This document shows, piece by piece, positions 8,972-17,772 of a stretch of 64,000 nucleotides of DNA. Source of the stretch: CBDCXF01 sp965223755 (lineage in GTDB: Bacteria; Acidobacteriota; Thermoanaerobaculia; Multivoradales; JAHEKO01). The notes under the pieces were generated by a model, which was not told the DNA's origin, did not search any database, and saw only the letters and a program-made list of their open reading frames with translations. Position numbers and translations under genes: made by a program. The stretch's first letter is position 1. The number at the start of each line of letters is the position of its first letter. The stretch lies in contig CBDCXF010000001.1 in the NCBI GenBank assembly GCA_965223755.1, positions 186,001-250,000 of the forward strand, given 5' to 3'.

Positions 8972-10789
8972 ATGCACAAATTCTTGTGCGTGGCGTTCCT
9001 CGCTGTTGGGGCGGCGGTGCCGCTCGCGGTGGCGGCGCAGGAGGCAGCCGAGAGGTCGGGTAACCCTCCGTTGCAGGAGCCGCTACGCGGACAAGTGGGC
9101 TACGGCGTGTCGGTGTTTGAGGGCACCGAGCTGGAACGCTTTGAAGTCGAATTTCTCGGTCGGCTGGGTGGGTTCGCGGTGGGCGAGGACTACATCCTGG
9201 CTCGCCTCACCGGAGCCAATCTGGAGGAGTCGGGAGTGATCGCTGGGATGAGCGGCAGCCCGGTGTACGTAAAAAATGAACTAGTGGGGGCGGTCGCCTT
9301 TGCCTGGCCGTTTGCGAAAGAAGCGATCGGGGGCATTACGCCGATCGGCAGCATGCGGAGGCAACTCCTCGAGTTGCGGCCGGGAGCATCGTCTTCCGGC
9401 GGCGCGACGGGTGCCAGCACCACCAGCTGGGGCGACCTATTGCAGGTTGGCGATCCGGAAGCAGTTCTGCAGCGCTGGACGCGCAAGTTACTGCCCAAGG
9501 CGTCGGTGGTGGGGCCGAGTGCGGTGCAACTGGCAACCTCTGCTCTGCCTCCAAAGATGCACGAATGGATGCAAGCCAATGTGGGTTCGATCGCGCCCAT
9601 CGGTCGCTCGCCGGTCGACTCTCAACTCGAACCCGGTTCCGCAGTTGCTGGGATCTTGGTCGACGGTGATTGGCAGATGGCGGTGACCGGTACGGTCACC
9701 GATGTAGTTGGCGACCGCATCCTCGCCTTTGGGCATCCTTTTCTCGCCACTGGTGCCACCAACATGCCGATGGCTCCCGCCGAGATCGTGGTAGTGGTGC
9801 CGAGTCGCGCCTCCTCATTCAAATTGAGCAATTTCGGCGAGCCGGTGGGCGGGTTCGACACCGATGTCAGTACCGGTGTTGGTGGCCGCGTGGGCGATGT
9901 TCCGGAAATGGTGCCGCTCGAAGTCTCTCTTGCCGGAGCCGAGAGGCCGCTGTCGATGCGCCTGGCCAAGGTTTCCGAACTGGTCCCTACACTGATCGGC
10001 CTGGGGCTCTTTCAATCGACCGGTGCTGCGGGCCACCAGGGCGGAACCTACGGCCTCGACCTCACCGCTACGTTTGACCTCGGTGACTACGGCGAGTTGC
10101 GCCTCATTTCGACCCACGACGGTCCGAGTGCGGTGGTGTCCGCCGCCGTGCTGCTCATCCAATACGCCGATTTCTTGCATAACAACTCTTGGGCCGACTC
10201 CGAGATCCGTGGCGTCCGGCTGGCGGTGGAGCAACACACGCGGCCGATCACGGTATCGATCTTGGGAGCGCGTGCCTCGCGCCGTCAGGTCGCGCCCGGT
10301 GAGACCCTGGATGTAACTGTCGAACTGAAGGGCTATCGGGAGACAGCCGAGCAGCGTCAACTACAAGTGCAGATTCCACCGGACCTCCGGCCGGGTTCGT
10401 ACAGCCTTTTGGTCGGCGACGGACGGAGCGTCGACCTAGCTACTTGGCAGGTGACCGGTGAAGAACCGCGCGATTTCGAGCGCTCGCTCGAGCTTCTGCG
10501 CCAGTTGCGCTCCAGCCGTCACTTGGCAGTTGCAGGTTTGCGCCTGACCTCCGGACTTTCGGTGCGTGGGGTTGGCCTGCCGGAGCTGCCCGGTTCCATG
10601 ACTGAAATTCTGCGCCGGGGGCAGGACACCAAACCTGTTGTATGGCGCATTCATAACTTGTTGGATCAACCTTCCATGCGCCCGCTCAGTGGGGTGGCGC
10701 GCATCGACCTCGAGATTGTCCCGGACGCTGAAGCGGACGTGTCCGCGAAAGTGATGACGAGTCCCAAAAACGGCAGCAAAAAGCGCTGA
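8972..10789 (+). CDS. secreted SpoIVB-type peptidase S55 domain protein
   Basis: 605 residues from ATG 8972, which gives a clean signal peptide (MHKFLCVAFLAVGAAVPLAV); ATG 8930 overlaps the tsaC stop and would add 14 residues. The N-terminal part (about 30-130) has FEVEFLGRL and GMSGSPVYV with the presumed catalytic Ser94; a second part (about 225-300) has GDRILAFGHPFLATG with His255. In SpoIVB the His segment precedes the Ser segment, so the order is reversed here (see findings). The C-terminal ~250 residues are beta-rich and unrecognised. Likely a periplasmic or surface serine peptidase or its inactive relative; substrate unknown. It is followed after 10 bases by the beta-propeller gene. 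Confidence 0.85.
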   Translation: MHKFLCVAFLAVGAAVPLAVAAQEAAERSGNPPLQEPLRGQVGYGVSVFEGTELERFEVEFLGRLGGFAVGEDYILARLTGANLEESGVIAGMSGSPVYVKNELVGAVAFAWPFAKEAIGGITPIGSMRRQLLELRPGASSSGGATGASTTSWGDLLQVGDPEAVLQRWTRKLLPKASVVGPSAVQLATSALPPKMHEWMQANVGSIAPIGRSPVDSQLEPGSAVAGILVDGDWQMAVTGTVTDVVGDRILAFGHPFLATGATNMPMAPAEIVVVVPSRASSFKLSNFGEPVGGFDTDVSTGVGGRVGDVPEMVPLEVSLAGAERPLSMRLAKVSELVPTLIGLGLFQSTGAAGHQGGTYGLDLTATFDLGDYGELRLISTHDGPSAVVSAAVLLIQYADFLHNNSWADSEIRGVRLAVEQHTRPITVSILGARASRRQVAPGETLDVTVELKGYRETAEQRQLQVQIPPDLRPGSYSLLVGDGRSVDLATWQVTGEEPRDFERSLELLRQLRSSRHLAVAGLRLTSGLSVRGVGLPELPGSMTEILRRGQDTKPVVWRIHNLLDQPSMRPLSGVARIDLEIVPDAEADVSAKVMTSPKNGSKKR

Positions 10790-10799
10790 GGAGCTTCTA

Positions 10800-12947
10800 G
10801 TGCGAGACCTACCGATGCGACGCCGAACCACCAGCCGCGACGTTCTATTGTGGGGGCTGGCGTGGGCCAGCTTGGCCGGGGCCTTGGCGACGTCGAGTCA
10901 GGCGGCAGAGGTGAAGTTTTTTCGCACCGATTCCAAGGAGTCCTTCAGCAAGGGAACGGCGAGTTCGGTCGCCGTCAGCGAATCCGGCGAACTGGTCGTG
11001 GGTGGCCAGGTAAATACGGTGGCCGATTTGGAGCAACCGTACGTCTACACCGCTGCCTCATCCGGCTCCGGCTGGGTCCTGGGTACCGGCGTCTCGGGCG
11101 AAGTGCTGAGAGTTTCGGTGCAGGGCGAAGTCGAAGCGCTGATCCCACTTGCGGAAGAACACGTGTTTGCCGTGGCGGAGGCCGACGGCGTACTGTGGGC
11201 CGGCTCGTCTCCAGCAGGCCAGCTCTATCGCCACCAGGGAGATACTTGGGCTACCTATGCCATCCACGGCGCGGCCGAGGACCTTTACATCTGGGCCATC
11301 GAGCCCTTTCCCGGAGGTGCTTACGTCGCCACTGGAGCACAGGGAAGAGTGCTAAGAGTGTCCGCCGACGGGGACGTCGAGGATCTGACAGGCGAGGTCG
11401 ACACCCACGTGCGGGCGATCTTGGAACTGCCGGGAGGTGATCTTCTGTTGGGCACGCACGGAGCCGGCAAGGTGATGTTGTGGTCCGAAGGACGCGCGCA
11501 GATGTTGTACTCGGCACAGGCCCCGGAAATCACTGCCCTCGCGCATGACGGTGCCGGAACCTGCTTTGCGGCTGAAGTGGAGTCGCCCGCCGGCTGGGTC
11601 GCCAGTGCCGCACAAGCGGCGGCGGCTGCGACGCAGAACGAAGCAAACGGCCAAGTGACGATCTCTGAAGTGCCCAGTTCATCTGCGGGCTCTCCGCGAG
11701 CAGCTCTTCTGCGCTTTGCCTGTTCCGGGGGCGCGGTTGAACGCATCGCCGAATGGCAGGGGGAAACCATCTTCGATCTCGCCTGGTTCGACGGGCAACT
11801 GTGGGTCGGCACCGGGGCCGAGGGCAAGGTTTACCGCATCGATGAGGCCGGCGTCCGCTATCTGGCGCATGACTTCGATAACCAACAGGTGGTGTCCCTG
11901 ATCGCGGCTGACGGAAGACTGGCGGTGGTGACGACCAACAGTGGCTCCATTGCTGTGCTCGGTGCCCAGCAGGCTTCCATCGGAGAATTCGAGAGCGCGG
12001 TTCTGGACGCCGGACAAGTCGCCACGCCAGGTGCCCTAGCGTGGTTTGGTTCCGGCGAAGCCGAATTTTCGTTGCGATCCGGGCAGATCGGGGTGCCGGA
12101 CGACAGTTGGGGTGAATGGACCGATTGGCGGTCGGGGTCGTCGATCGATTTCATCGATTTGCCGCCGGCTCGTTTCTTCCAGTGGCGGAGCCGTCTGCAC
12201 GGTGACGCCCGCATCAGTCGGGTTGACTTGGCTCATCGCCAACTCAACCTGCCGCCGCGCATCACCGAACTGGAAGTCTTGCCTTCGGGAGAAGTGCTGG
12301 TCGACAGTTCTTTCAACCCAGGTCAACAGGTCTACGAGCCCACCCGACCGGCTCGCGACGGTATATTTACCGGCCTCACGGCCGCGGCGGAACGCAACAA
12401 CGGTCAGCGCACCAAGACTCTATGGAAAGCCGGCGCACAGAGTTTTCGCTGGAAAGGCGAGGATCCCAATGGCGACTCCCTCCGCTACGCCATCGACGTG
12501 CGCCCGGTTTCCGGCGGTGCTTGGATCACGGTCGTAGAAGACCTTGACGATCCGTACTACACCTTGGATGCCACCGTGCTTCCCGATGGGGAATACCGCT
12601 TTCGCCTGCGCGCCAACGATCACGAATCCAATCCCGGCGAAGGCGGAGCGGAAGCTGAGGCGACGAGTTCGATCGTGGTTATCGATCACACCCCGCCTCG
12701 GCTTGGTACTGTTTCCCGTCAGGGAGGTCAGGTGCGCGTGGAAATATCCGATCAGGCCAGTCCGCTGAGGACGATCGAGGTTAGCCGTGGTGGTAAGAGT
12801 TGGACCGCGGTCGAGGTGGTTGATGGGTCGGTTGACGAAATGAAAGAAGAAGTGGTCCTCGAAGCGGGCGAAGATGGAGAATTCGTTATCTTGAGGGCCA
12901 CCGACTGGGCTTACAACCATCGCTCGTTCGCACTTCCTTCACCATGA
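10800..12947 (+). CDS. secreted beta-propeller protein with C-terminal Ig/Fn3-like region
   Basis: 715 residues from GTG 10800, preceded by an AGGAG ribosome site at normal spacing; ATG 10815 has none. A signal peptide (LLWGLAWASLAGALA...SSQAA) is followed by repeated blade-like strands (VLWAGSSPAGQLYR, AYVATGAQGRVLRVS, LLLGTHGAGKVML, LWVGTGAEGKVYRI) to about residue 400, then beta-sandwich segments ending in DHTPPRLG and a final Ig-like stretch. No catalytic motif is seen; a ligand- or protein-binding exoprotein is plausible. Its stop overlaps coaD as ATGA. Pairing with the S55-domain gene upstream suggests a joint extracytoplasmic role, which is inference. Confidence 0.75.
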   Translation: MRDLPMRRRTTSRDVLLWGLAWASLAGALATSSQAAEVKFFRTDSKESFSKGTASSVAVSESGELVVGGQVNTVADLEQPYVYTAASSGSGWVLGTGVSGEVLRVSVQGEVEALIPLAEEHVFAVAEADGVLWAGSSPAGQLYRHQGDTWATYAIHGAAEDLYIWAIEPFPGGAYVATGAQGRVLRVSADGDVEDLTGEVDTHVRAILELPGGDLLLGTHGAGKVMLWSEGRAQMLYSAQAPEITALAHDGAGTCFAAEVESPAGWVASAAQAAAAATQNEANGQVTISEVPSSSAGSPRAALLRFACSGGAVERIAEWQGETIFDLAWFDGQLWVGTGAEGKVYRIDEAGVRYLAHDFDNQQVVSLIAADGRLAVVTTNSGSIAVLGAQQASIGEFESAVLDAGQVATPGALAWFGSGEAEFSLRSGQIGVPDDSWGEWTDWRSGSSIDFIDLPPARFFQWRSRLHGDARISRVDLAHRQLNLPPRITELEVLPSGEVLVDSSFNPGQQVYEPTRPARDGIFTGLTAAAERNNGQRTKTLWKAGAQSFRWKGEDPNGDSLRYAIDVRPVSGGAWITVVEDLDDPYYTLDATVLPDGEYRFRLRANDHESNPGEGGAEAEATSSIVVIDHTPPRLGTVSRQGGQVRVEISDQASPLRTIEVSRGGKSWTAVEVVDGSVDEMKEEVVLEAGEDGEFVILRATDWAYNHRSFALPSP

Positions 12948-13438
12948 GTTCGCACATCGCCATCTATCCGGGCTCCTTCGATCCCGTGCACAACGGCCAC
13001 CTCGACCTCATTCGCCGTTGCTCTTCGTTGTTCGACGAGCTGATTATCGCGGTGCTGGAGAATCAAAGTAAGCGGCCGCTATTTACGGTCGAGGAGCGCG
13101 TGGCGATGCTCGACGATTTGACCCACGACCTGCCTGGATGCCGCGCCGAAAGCTTCTCAGGCTTGTTGGTCGATTTTGTCGATCAACGCAACGCGAGGGC
13201 GGTGATTCGCGGTTTGCGCGCGGTTACCGACTTCGAGTACGAATTGCAGATGGCGTTGATGAATCGGCGGCTCAACCCGAGCGTTGAAACCCTGTTCATG
13301 ACTCCAAGCGAAGAGTACAGCTACCTATCGAGCAAGCTGGTCAAAGAGGTCTATTTTCTGGGTGGCGATGTCGCCGGTTTGGTGCCCTCCACGGTGCTGG
13401 CCCTCATGGGCGAAAAAGCAAAAGAGAACAGGTCCTAA
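12944..13438 (+). CDS. coaD: phosphopantetheine adenylyltransferase
   Basis: 164 residues, normal length. Transfers AMP to 4'-phosphopantetheine, the penultimate step of coenzyme A synthesis. The nucleotidyltransferase motif PGSFDPVHNGH is at residues 9-19, RGLRAVTDFEYE in the middle, and SSKLVKEV near the end. ATG overlaps the preceding stop (ATGA, 12944-12947) and the next gene begins two bases after its stop, so it is embedded in a coupled string. Confidence 0.97.
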   Translation: MSSHIAIYPGSFDPVHNGHLDLIRRCSSLFDELIIAVLENQSKRPLFTVEERVAMLDDLTHDLPGCRAESFSGLLVDFVDQRNARAVIRGLRAVTDFEYELQMALMNRRLNPSVETLFMTPSEEYSYLSSKLVKEVYFLGGDVAGLVPSTVLALMGEKAKENRS

Positions 13439-13440
13439 AC

Positions 13441-14436
13441 GTGATCGATCCGCTCGCCGGGATCCCCAAGGCCGAACTGCATGTACACCTCGAAGGGTCG
13501 ATAGCTCCCTCGACGCTCCTTGGCTTGGCCAACAAATACGGCGTCGACCTGCCCGCCGGGGACGTCCAAGGATTGCAGGATTGGTTCCGGTTTCGCGACT
13601 TCAGGCATTTTGTTGAGATCTATCTGACTTGCTCGAGTTGCTTGCGCGACCCGGAAGATTTCCTGCTCATCACTCAGGATTTCGCCCGTGAGCAGGTGAG
13701 CCAAGGGGTGGTGTATACCGAAGCCCACTTCACCATGGGTACCCATATCCTCAACGGTCGCGACCCCGCCGCAGTGCTCGAGGCGCTGAATGAGGGAGTG
13801 GCTTACGCGCGCGACCGTGGGCTTGAGTTGTGCTTCATCTTCGACATCGTGCGCAACGTGCCGAGGATGGCGGACGCCACCCTCGAGTGGGCGCTGACCG
13901 GTGCCGAGCAGGGCATCGTGGTGGCGTTGGGATTGTCCGGGTTTGAAGACCATCCCGCGAGTCCGTTTGAGGATCACTTCATCGAGGCGGAGCGCCGGGG
14001 TTTGCGGCGTACAGCCCACGCCGGTGAGCACGGTGGCCCCGAGGTCATTGAAGCGGCGCTCGAGTTGGCCCGCGCGGAGCGCATCGGTCATGGAATTCGA
14101 GCCATCGATTCGCCGATGCTAGTGGAGCAGTTAGTGGGTTCGCGGACCGCGCTCGAGATCTGTCCGACCTCCAACGTTTGCCTACACGCTGTCGAAAGTA
14201 TCGAACAACACCCCTTCGCTCGGCTGGATTCTGCGGGTGCGGTGGTCACGGTCAATTCCGACGATCCGCCGCTCTTCAACACCACGTTGACCGGCGAATA
14301 CGAGCTGTTGCGACGCGATTTCGCCTACTCGAGAGACGACCTCGTACGCGTTGCGCGCCAAGCTTTCGACCACAGTTTTGCGGCGCCCGAACTCCGAGAG
14401 CGCATGCTGGCAGACTTTGACGGGGCGACGAGATAG
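13441..14436 (+). CDS. add: adenosine deaminase family protein
   Basis: 331-residue amidohydrolase with all zinc and catalytic residues: HVHLEGS (His14, His16), HAGE (His193, Glu196), GHGIRA (His217) and SDDPP (Asp274, Asp275). GTG start two bases after coaD. Expected reaction is hydrolytic deamination of adenosine or a related 6-aminopurine compound; relatives include adenine deaminase and aminodeoxyfutalosine deaminase of the futalosine menaquinone pathway, so substrate is open. The following 130 bases hold nothing I recognise. Confidence 0.9.
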   Translation: MIDPLAGIPKAELHVHLEGSIAPSTLLGLANKYGVDLPAGDVQGLQDWFRFRDFRHFVEIYLTCSSCLRDPEDFLLITQDFAREQVSQGVVYTEAHFTMGTHILNGRDPAAVLEALNEGVAYARDRGLELCFIFDIVRNVPRMADATLEWALTGAEQGIVVALGLSGFEDHPASPFEDHFIEAERRGLRRTAHAGEHGGPEVIEAALELARAERIGHGIRAIDSPMLVEQLVGSRTALEICPTSNVCLHAVESIEQHPFARLDSAGAVVTVNSDDPPLFNTTLTGEYELLRRDFAYSRDDLVRVARQAFDHSFAAPELRERMLADFDGATR

Positions 14437-14566
14437 ATCGGCGAAGCCGGTCTTGAAGCATGGAAACTAGTTTTGGAGACAAAATGGAAGCGCTGCCAGA
14501 GTTGGTGACAGGCTGGTGTTTGTAAGAAGGCGGGCGTTGTAGAAGCCGGGGTTCGCACAAGGGCCA

Positions 14567-15286
14567 ATGAGACTCAATTCAGTTGTTCACGACTGTTTAT
14601 ACGTTAACTGGGCGATCTCCGCAGCGCGCCGTCCTCAACTTCCGCAAGGATTCACCCCCGACCTCATTCATTTTGACGGCGAGGACTGGTTCTTCGTGTC
14701 GGCATTGCTCTTTCGCCAGCGCGGTCTGCGTTGGGCCTCAATGCCCTGGCTGCCGCTATCTCATCCGCAGGCCAATTTGCGTCTTTACGTACACGACGAG
14801 GAGGGTGACCCGGCGGTACTTTTTCGCGCCATGTGGGTGCCAAGCTGGTTGCGACCCCCGATGCGCTGGATCGCCCGCATGCCCGCGCAAGCCGCCCGGC
14901 TTGATTTCCCGGCCGTGCCGGTCTTGCCCGATGGAGAGGGGACTTGGAGCGTTCGCCGTGGCTCTGAACTGACAGTGAGGACCAAATTGAGTTGCCGCGC
15001 CGCCCCCGGGTTCGGCACCTGGCCGAAGATGGTCGCCTTCTTTCGCTGTCGCGAGACCGGTTACATGTCGACAGCGACCGGGCTGCGGAAAGTGCAGGCG
15101 GTACAACCCCCGGCCGATCCGGTGCCGGTGACGGTGGAGGTGTTGGCCTCGGAACTCGCCGACCAAGCCCTCGACGGGCGACTGGGGGAGGCGCGGGTGC
15201 ACAGCAGCTTCCTTTGCGAGCGCCTGCCGTTCGAGTTCGAACTGCTGGCGGCCCGGCGGGCGGAGGAAGCGCCCTTAGTGGGTTAG
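14567..15286 (+). CDS. DUF2071 (YqjF-like) protein
   Basis: 239 residues resembling DUF2071/YqjF proteins, with the typical opening (HDCLYVNWAI, LPQGFTPDLIHFDGEDWFFV) and a central ANLRLYV segment. No catalytic motif; the family fold is an acetoacetate-decarboxylase-like beta structure with unknown function. Cytoplasmic, no signal peptide. Start ATG 14567 lacks a strong ribosome site. Confidence 0.65.
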   Translation: MRLNSVVHDCLYVNWAISAARRPQLPQGFTPDLIHFDGEDWFFVSALLFRQRGLRWASMPWLPLSHPQANLRLYVHDEEGDPAVLFRAMWVPSWLRPPMRWIARMPAQAARLDFPAVPVLPDGEGTWSVRRGSELTVRTKLSCRAAPGFGTWPKMVAFFRCRETGYMSTATGLRKVQAVQPPADPVPVTVEVLASELADQALDGRLGEARVHSSFLCERLPFEFELLAARRAEEAPLVG

Positions 15287-15351
15287 AACGCCTCTGCCTC
15301 ACCCGCTTCAGTTTCTGATTTCGCCAGTCTCTGTTTGATAGGTTCGCCGCC

Positions 15352-16542
15352 ATGAATGAGTCGGCAGCCTTGATTCAATCCACCTCCGGCGTACTCGCGG
15401 TCCTCATTGCGGTGCCCGCCTTTTTCTTCTGGTTGGAGCGCGTGACGGGATGGCGCATGTTCAAATACCTCATTCCGTTGATCTGGACCTACGCGGTCCC
15501 CCTCATCTTGCGCAATGTCGGTGTCTTGCCGGAGTCGTCGCCCGTCTACGGCAGTCTGCGGCAGATTGGCTTGCCGATGATCATCGTGCTGCTGTTGTTG
15601 TCCGTCGATGTCGGGGCGGCGATTCGCGTCATGGGCCGCGGCGTGGGCGTGATGCTGCTCGGCACGGCGGGAATCGTTCTCGGGGCCCCGATCGGCTATT
15701 GGGTCGTACACTCCCAGCTTTCTCCCGATGCTTGGAAGGGGTTTGGCGCCCTGGCGGGAAGCTGGATCGGTGGCACCGGCAATCTCGCCGCCGCCGCAGC
15801 CGCGCTCGAAACGCCTCCCGACCAATTCGGTCTTGCGGTTCTTGCTGACTCGGCCATCTACATTGCCTGGCTGCCATTGCTGCTGGTTTCGAAGAGCTTT
15901 GCCGACCGCTTCAATCGCTGGACCGGGGTCGACGAAGGGCGCATCGCGCGCATGGATGCCGCCGCCGCGGCTGAGGCAAAAGAGGAAAAGCCACCCTCGT
16001 TCTATAACTTTCTGGTGCTTCTCACGCTGGCGTCGGCGTGCACTTGGATCGCGACGGCGGTGGCCCCCAAACTGCCTTTGGTCTCACTTGGTGGTGAAGT
16101 CGTGATCTCCACCTCGACCTGGGTCGTTCTGTTGGTGACAACGATGGGGATTTTGCTGTCGATGACCCAAGCCAAGAACATCCCGTCCTCGCACAATCTG
16201 GCAATGGCGCTGTTGTACGTATTTGTGGCGCGCATGGGCGCGTCGGCCTCGCTCGAGGGGCTGGCCGAGGCCCCATGGTTTTTGGTCGGCACGGCGATTT
16301 GGATCCTGGTGCACGGCGCTTTTTGCCTCGCGGGAGCGTATTTGCTTAAGGTCGATGTCCACAGCGCCGCGATCGCCTCCGCCGCCAACGTCGGCGGCGC
16401 AGCCTCGGCTCCGGTCGTCGCCGCGCACCATCGCGAGACTCTGGTTCCCGCTTCGATTCTGATGGCCCTCTTGGGCTACGCCATGGGCAACTATCTGGCC
16501 ATCGTCACTGGCCATTTGTGCCGCTTGGTGGGCGGCGGGTAG
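15352..16542 (+). CDS. DUF819 family integral membrane protein
   Basis: 396 residues with about ten to eleven hydrophobic segments. Diagnostic stretches of the DUF819 (YjcL-like) family are GSWIGGTGNLAAAA, VLADSAIYIAWLPLLL and AAIASAANVGGAASAPVVAA. The internal pseudo-symmetry of the two GG-rich segments suggests an inverted-repeat transporter fold. Substrate is unknown. A cytoplasmic loop rich in Ala and charged residues lies near residue 200. Confidence 0.88.
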   Translation: MNESAALIQSTSGVLAVLIAVPAFFFWLERVTGWRMFKYLIPLIWTYAVPLILRNVGVLPESSPVYGSLRQIGLPMIIVLLLLSVDVGAAIRVMGRGVGVMLLGTAGIVLGAPIGYWVVHSQLSPDAWKGFGALAGSWIGGTGNLAAAAAALETPPDQFGLAVLADSAIYIAWLPLLLVSKSFADRFNRWTGVDEGRIARMDAAAAAEAKEEKPPSFYNFLVLLTLASACTWIATAVAPKLPLVSLGGEVVISTSTWVVLLVTTMGILLSMTQAKNIPSSHNLAMALLYVFVARMGASASLEGLAEAPWFLVGTAIWILVHGAFCLAGAYLLKVDVHSAAIASAANVGGAASAPVVAAHHRETLVPASILMALLGYAMGNYLAIVTGHLCRLVGGG

Positions 16543-16600
16543 GCCTCAAAAATACCCTCTTTGAGCCGGTGCGGATAGCCGCTTTGGCCGGTTTGTCGCG

Positions 16601-16609
16601 TGCTACGAT
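16601..16609 (+). promoter_or_regulatory. extended -10-like element just before the dehydrogenase start
   Basis: TGC-TACGAT ends six bases before ATG 16616. If used, transcription would begin at or next to the start codon (leaderless message). Confidence 0.35.
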
Positions 16610-16615
16610 CGGGCC

Positions 16616-17695
16616 ATGACTCAGGATTCCGAAGAAGCGATAATGCAGCGCATCGCCGTCATTCCGGGTGACGGAATTGGCAAAGACGTAACCGTCGAGG
16701 CGATGCGCGTTCTGGAAGCAGCCAAAAGCCGCTTCAATCTGCCGATCGAGACCGAAACTTTCCCCTGGGATGCGGATCGCTACCTAGAGACCGGTGAGAC
16801 CTTGCCCGACGGCATGCTGGATAGCTTTCGCGACGACTACTCCGCCATCTTCATCGGCGCCTTCGGCGATCCGCGCGTACCGGACATGAAGCACGCCGCC
16901 GATATTTTGCTCGGCATTCGCTTTGGCCTCGATCTCTACATCAACCTGCGCCCGGTGCGCGTCTACGACGAGCGGCTGTGTCCGCTGAAAGACAAATCGG
17001 CCCGCGATGTCGAGATGGTCATTCTGCGCGAGAACACTGAAGGGGCCTACGTGGGTGTCGGCGGGCAGTTCAAGCGCGGGCAAGAGGACGAGATCGCGGT
17101 GCAGGAAGAAATCCACACCCGCAAGGGCGTCGACCGCATTTTGGTCGCCGCATTCGAGTACGCGAAGGCCCATGGGCATTCCAAGGTCTTGATGGCCGAC
17201 AAATCCAATGTCATGCGCTACGGACACGACCTTTGGCAGCGTTGTTTTGCCGAGGTCCAAGAGCGCTATCCGGACATCGAGGCGAGCCACATGTACGTCG
17301 ACGCCTTGGTCATGCAGATGGTGCGCAAGCCCGAGCAGTTTGAAGTAATCGTGACCAATAACATGTTTGGCGACATCATCACCGACTTGGGGGCGGCGCT
17401 GCAGGGAGGACTTGGCCTAGCTGCCTCCGCAAACGTGCATCCTGGACGGACCTCGATGTTCGAACCCGTGCACGGTTCAGCTCCCAAATATGCAGGCACC
17501 GGCAAGGCCAATCCGGCTGCCGCGATTGTTACCGCGGCATTGATGCTGGATCATCTGGGCCATAACGACGCCGCGGAGGCGATCGAATCAGCCGTCGCTG
17601 CGGCAGTGCGGGATCGTCATTGCACCGCCGACCTGGGTGGCAAACTGACCACGGAGGCCTTTGGGCAGGCGATCGCGGACGTGGTCTCCGGCTGA
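16616..17695 (+). CDS. isocitrate/3-isopropylmalate dehydrogenase family enzyme
   Basis: 359-residue beta-decarboxylating dehydrogenase (NAD(P)-dependent oxidation then decarboxylation of a 2-hydroxy acid). Motifs: IPGDGIGKDV, LLGIRFGLDLYINLRPVR, RENTEGAYVGVGG, ADKSNVM, NNMFGDIITDLGAALQGGLG and HGSAPKYAGTGKANP. The LLGIR recognition helix resembles isopropylmalate dehydrogenase, while RENTEG is more like isocitrate/homoisocitrate enzymes, so I do not assign LeuB. ATG 16616 or ATG 16643 could be used. An HMGL/isopropylmalate-synthase-like gene lies 2 kb downstream. Confidence 0.88.
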   Translation: MTQDSEEAIMQRIAVIPGDGIGKDVTVEAMRVLEAAKSRFNLPIETETFPWDADRYLETGETLPDGMLDSFRDDYSAIFIGAFGDPRVPDMKHAADILLGIRFGLDLYINLRPVRVYDERLCPLKDKSARDVEMVILRENTEGAYVGVGGQFKRGQEDEIAVQEEIHTRKGVDRILVAAFEYAKAHGHSKVLMADKSNVMRYGHDLWQRCFAEVQERYPDIEASHMYVDALVMQMVRKPEQFEVIVTNNMFGDIITDLGAALQGGLGLAASANVHPGRTSMFEPVHGSAPKYAGTGKANPAAAIVTAALMLDHLGHNDAAEAIESAVAAAVRDRHCTADLGGKLTTEAFGQAIADVVSG

Positions 17696-17718
17696 CCGCT
17701 GAAACACGACGCAAAGAA

Positions 17719-17748
17719 AAATGCCGGTGGGCGAACCCACCGGCATTT
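17719..17748. terminator. bidirectional intrinsic terminator between convergent genes
   Basis: AAATGCCGGTGGG pairs perfectly with CCCACCGGCATTT (13 bp) around loop CGAA. On the minus strand the stem is followed by a run of U (ATTTTTCTTT), so it is a strong terminator for the protease gene; for the plus-strand dehydrogenase the U-run is short. Confidence 0.85.
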
Positions 17749-17772
17749 GTACGCGACGCCTTCTACAGGGCC

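Noticed and set aside
16545..16565. Short hairpin CTCAAA/TTTGAG as terminator of the DUF819 gene
   Set aside because: Only six pairs, A/T-rich, large loop and no U-run; too weak to call.
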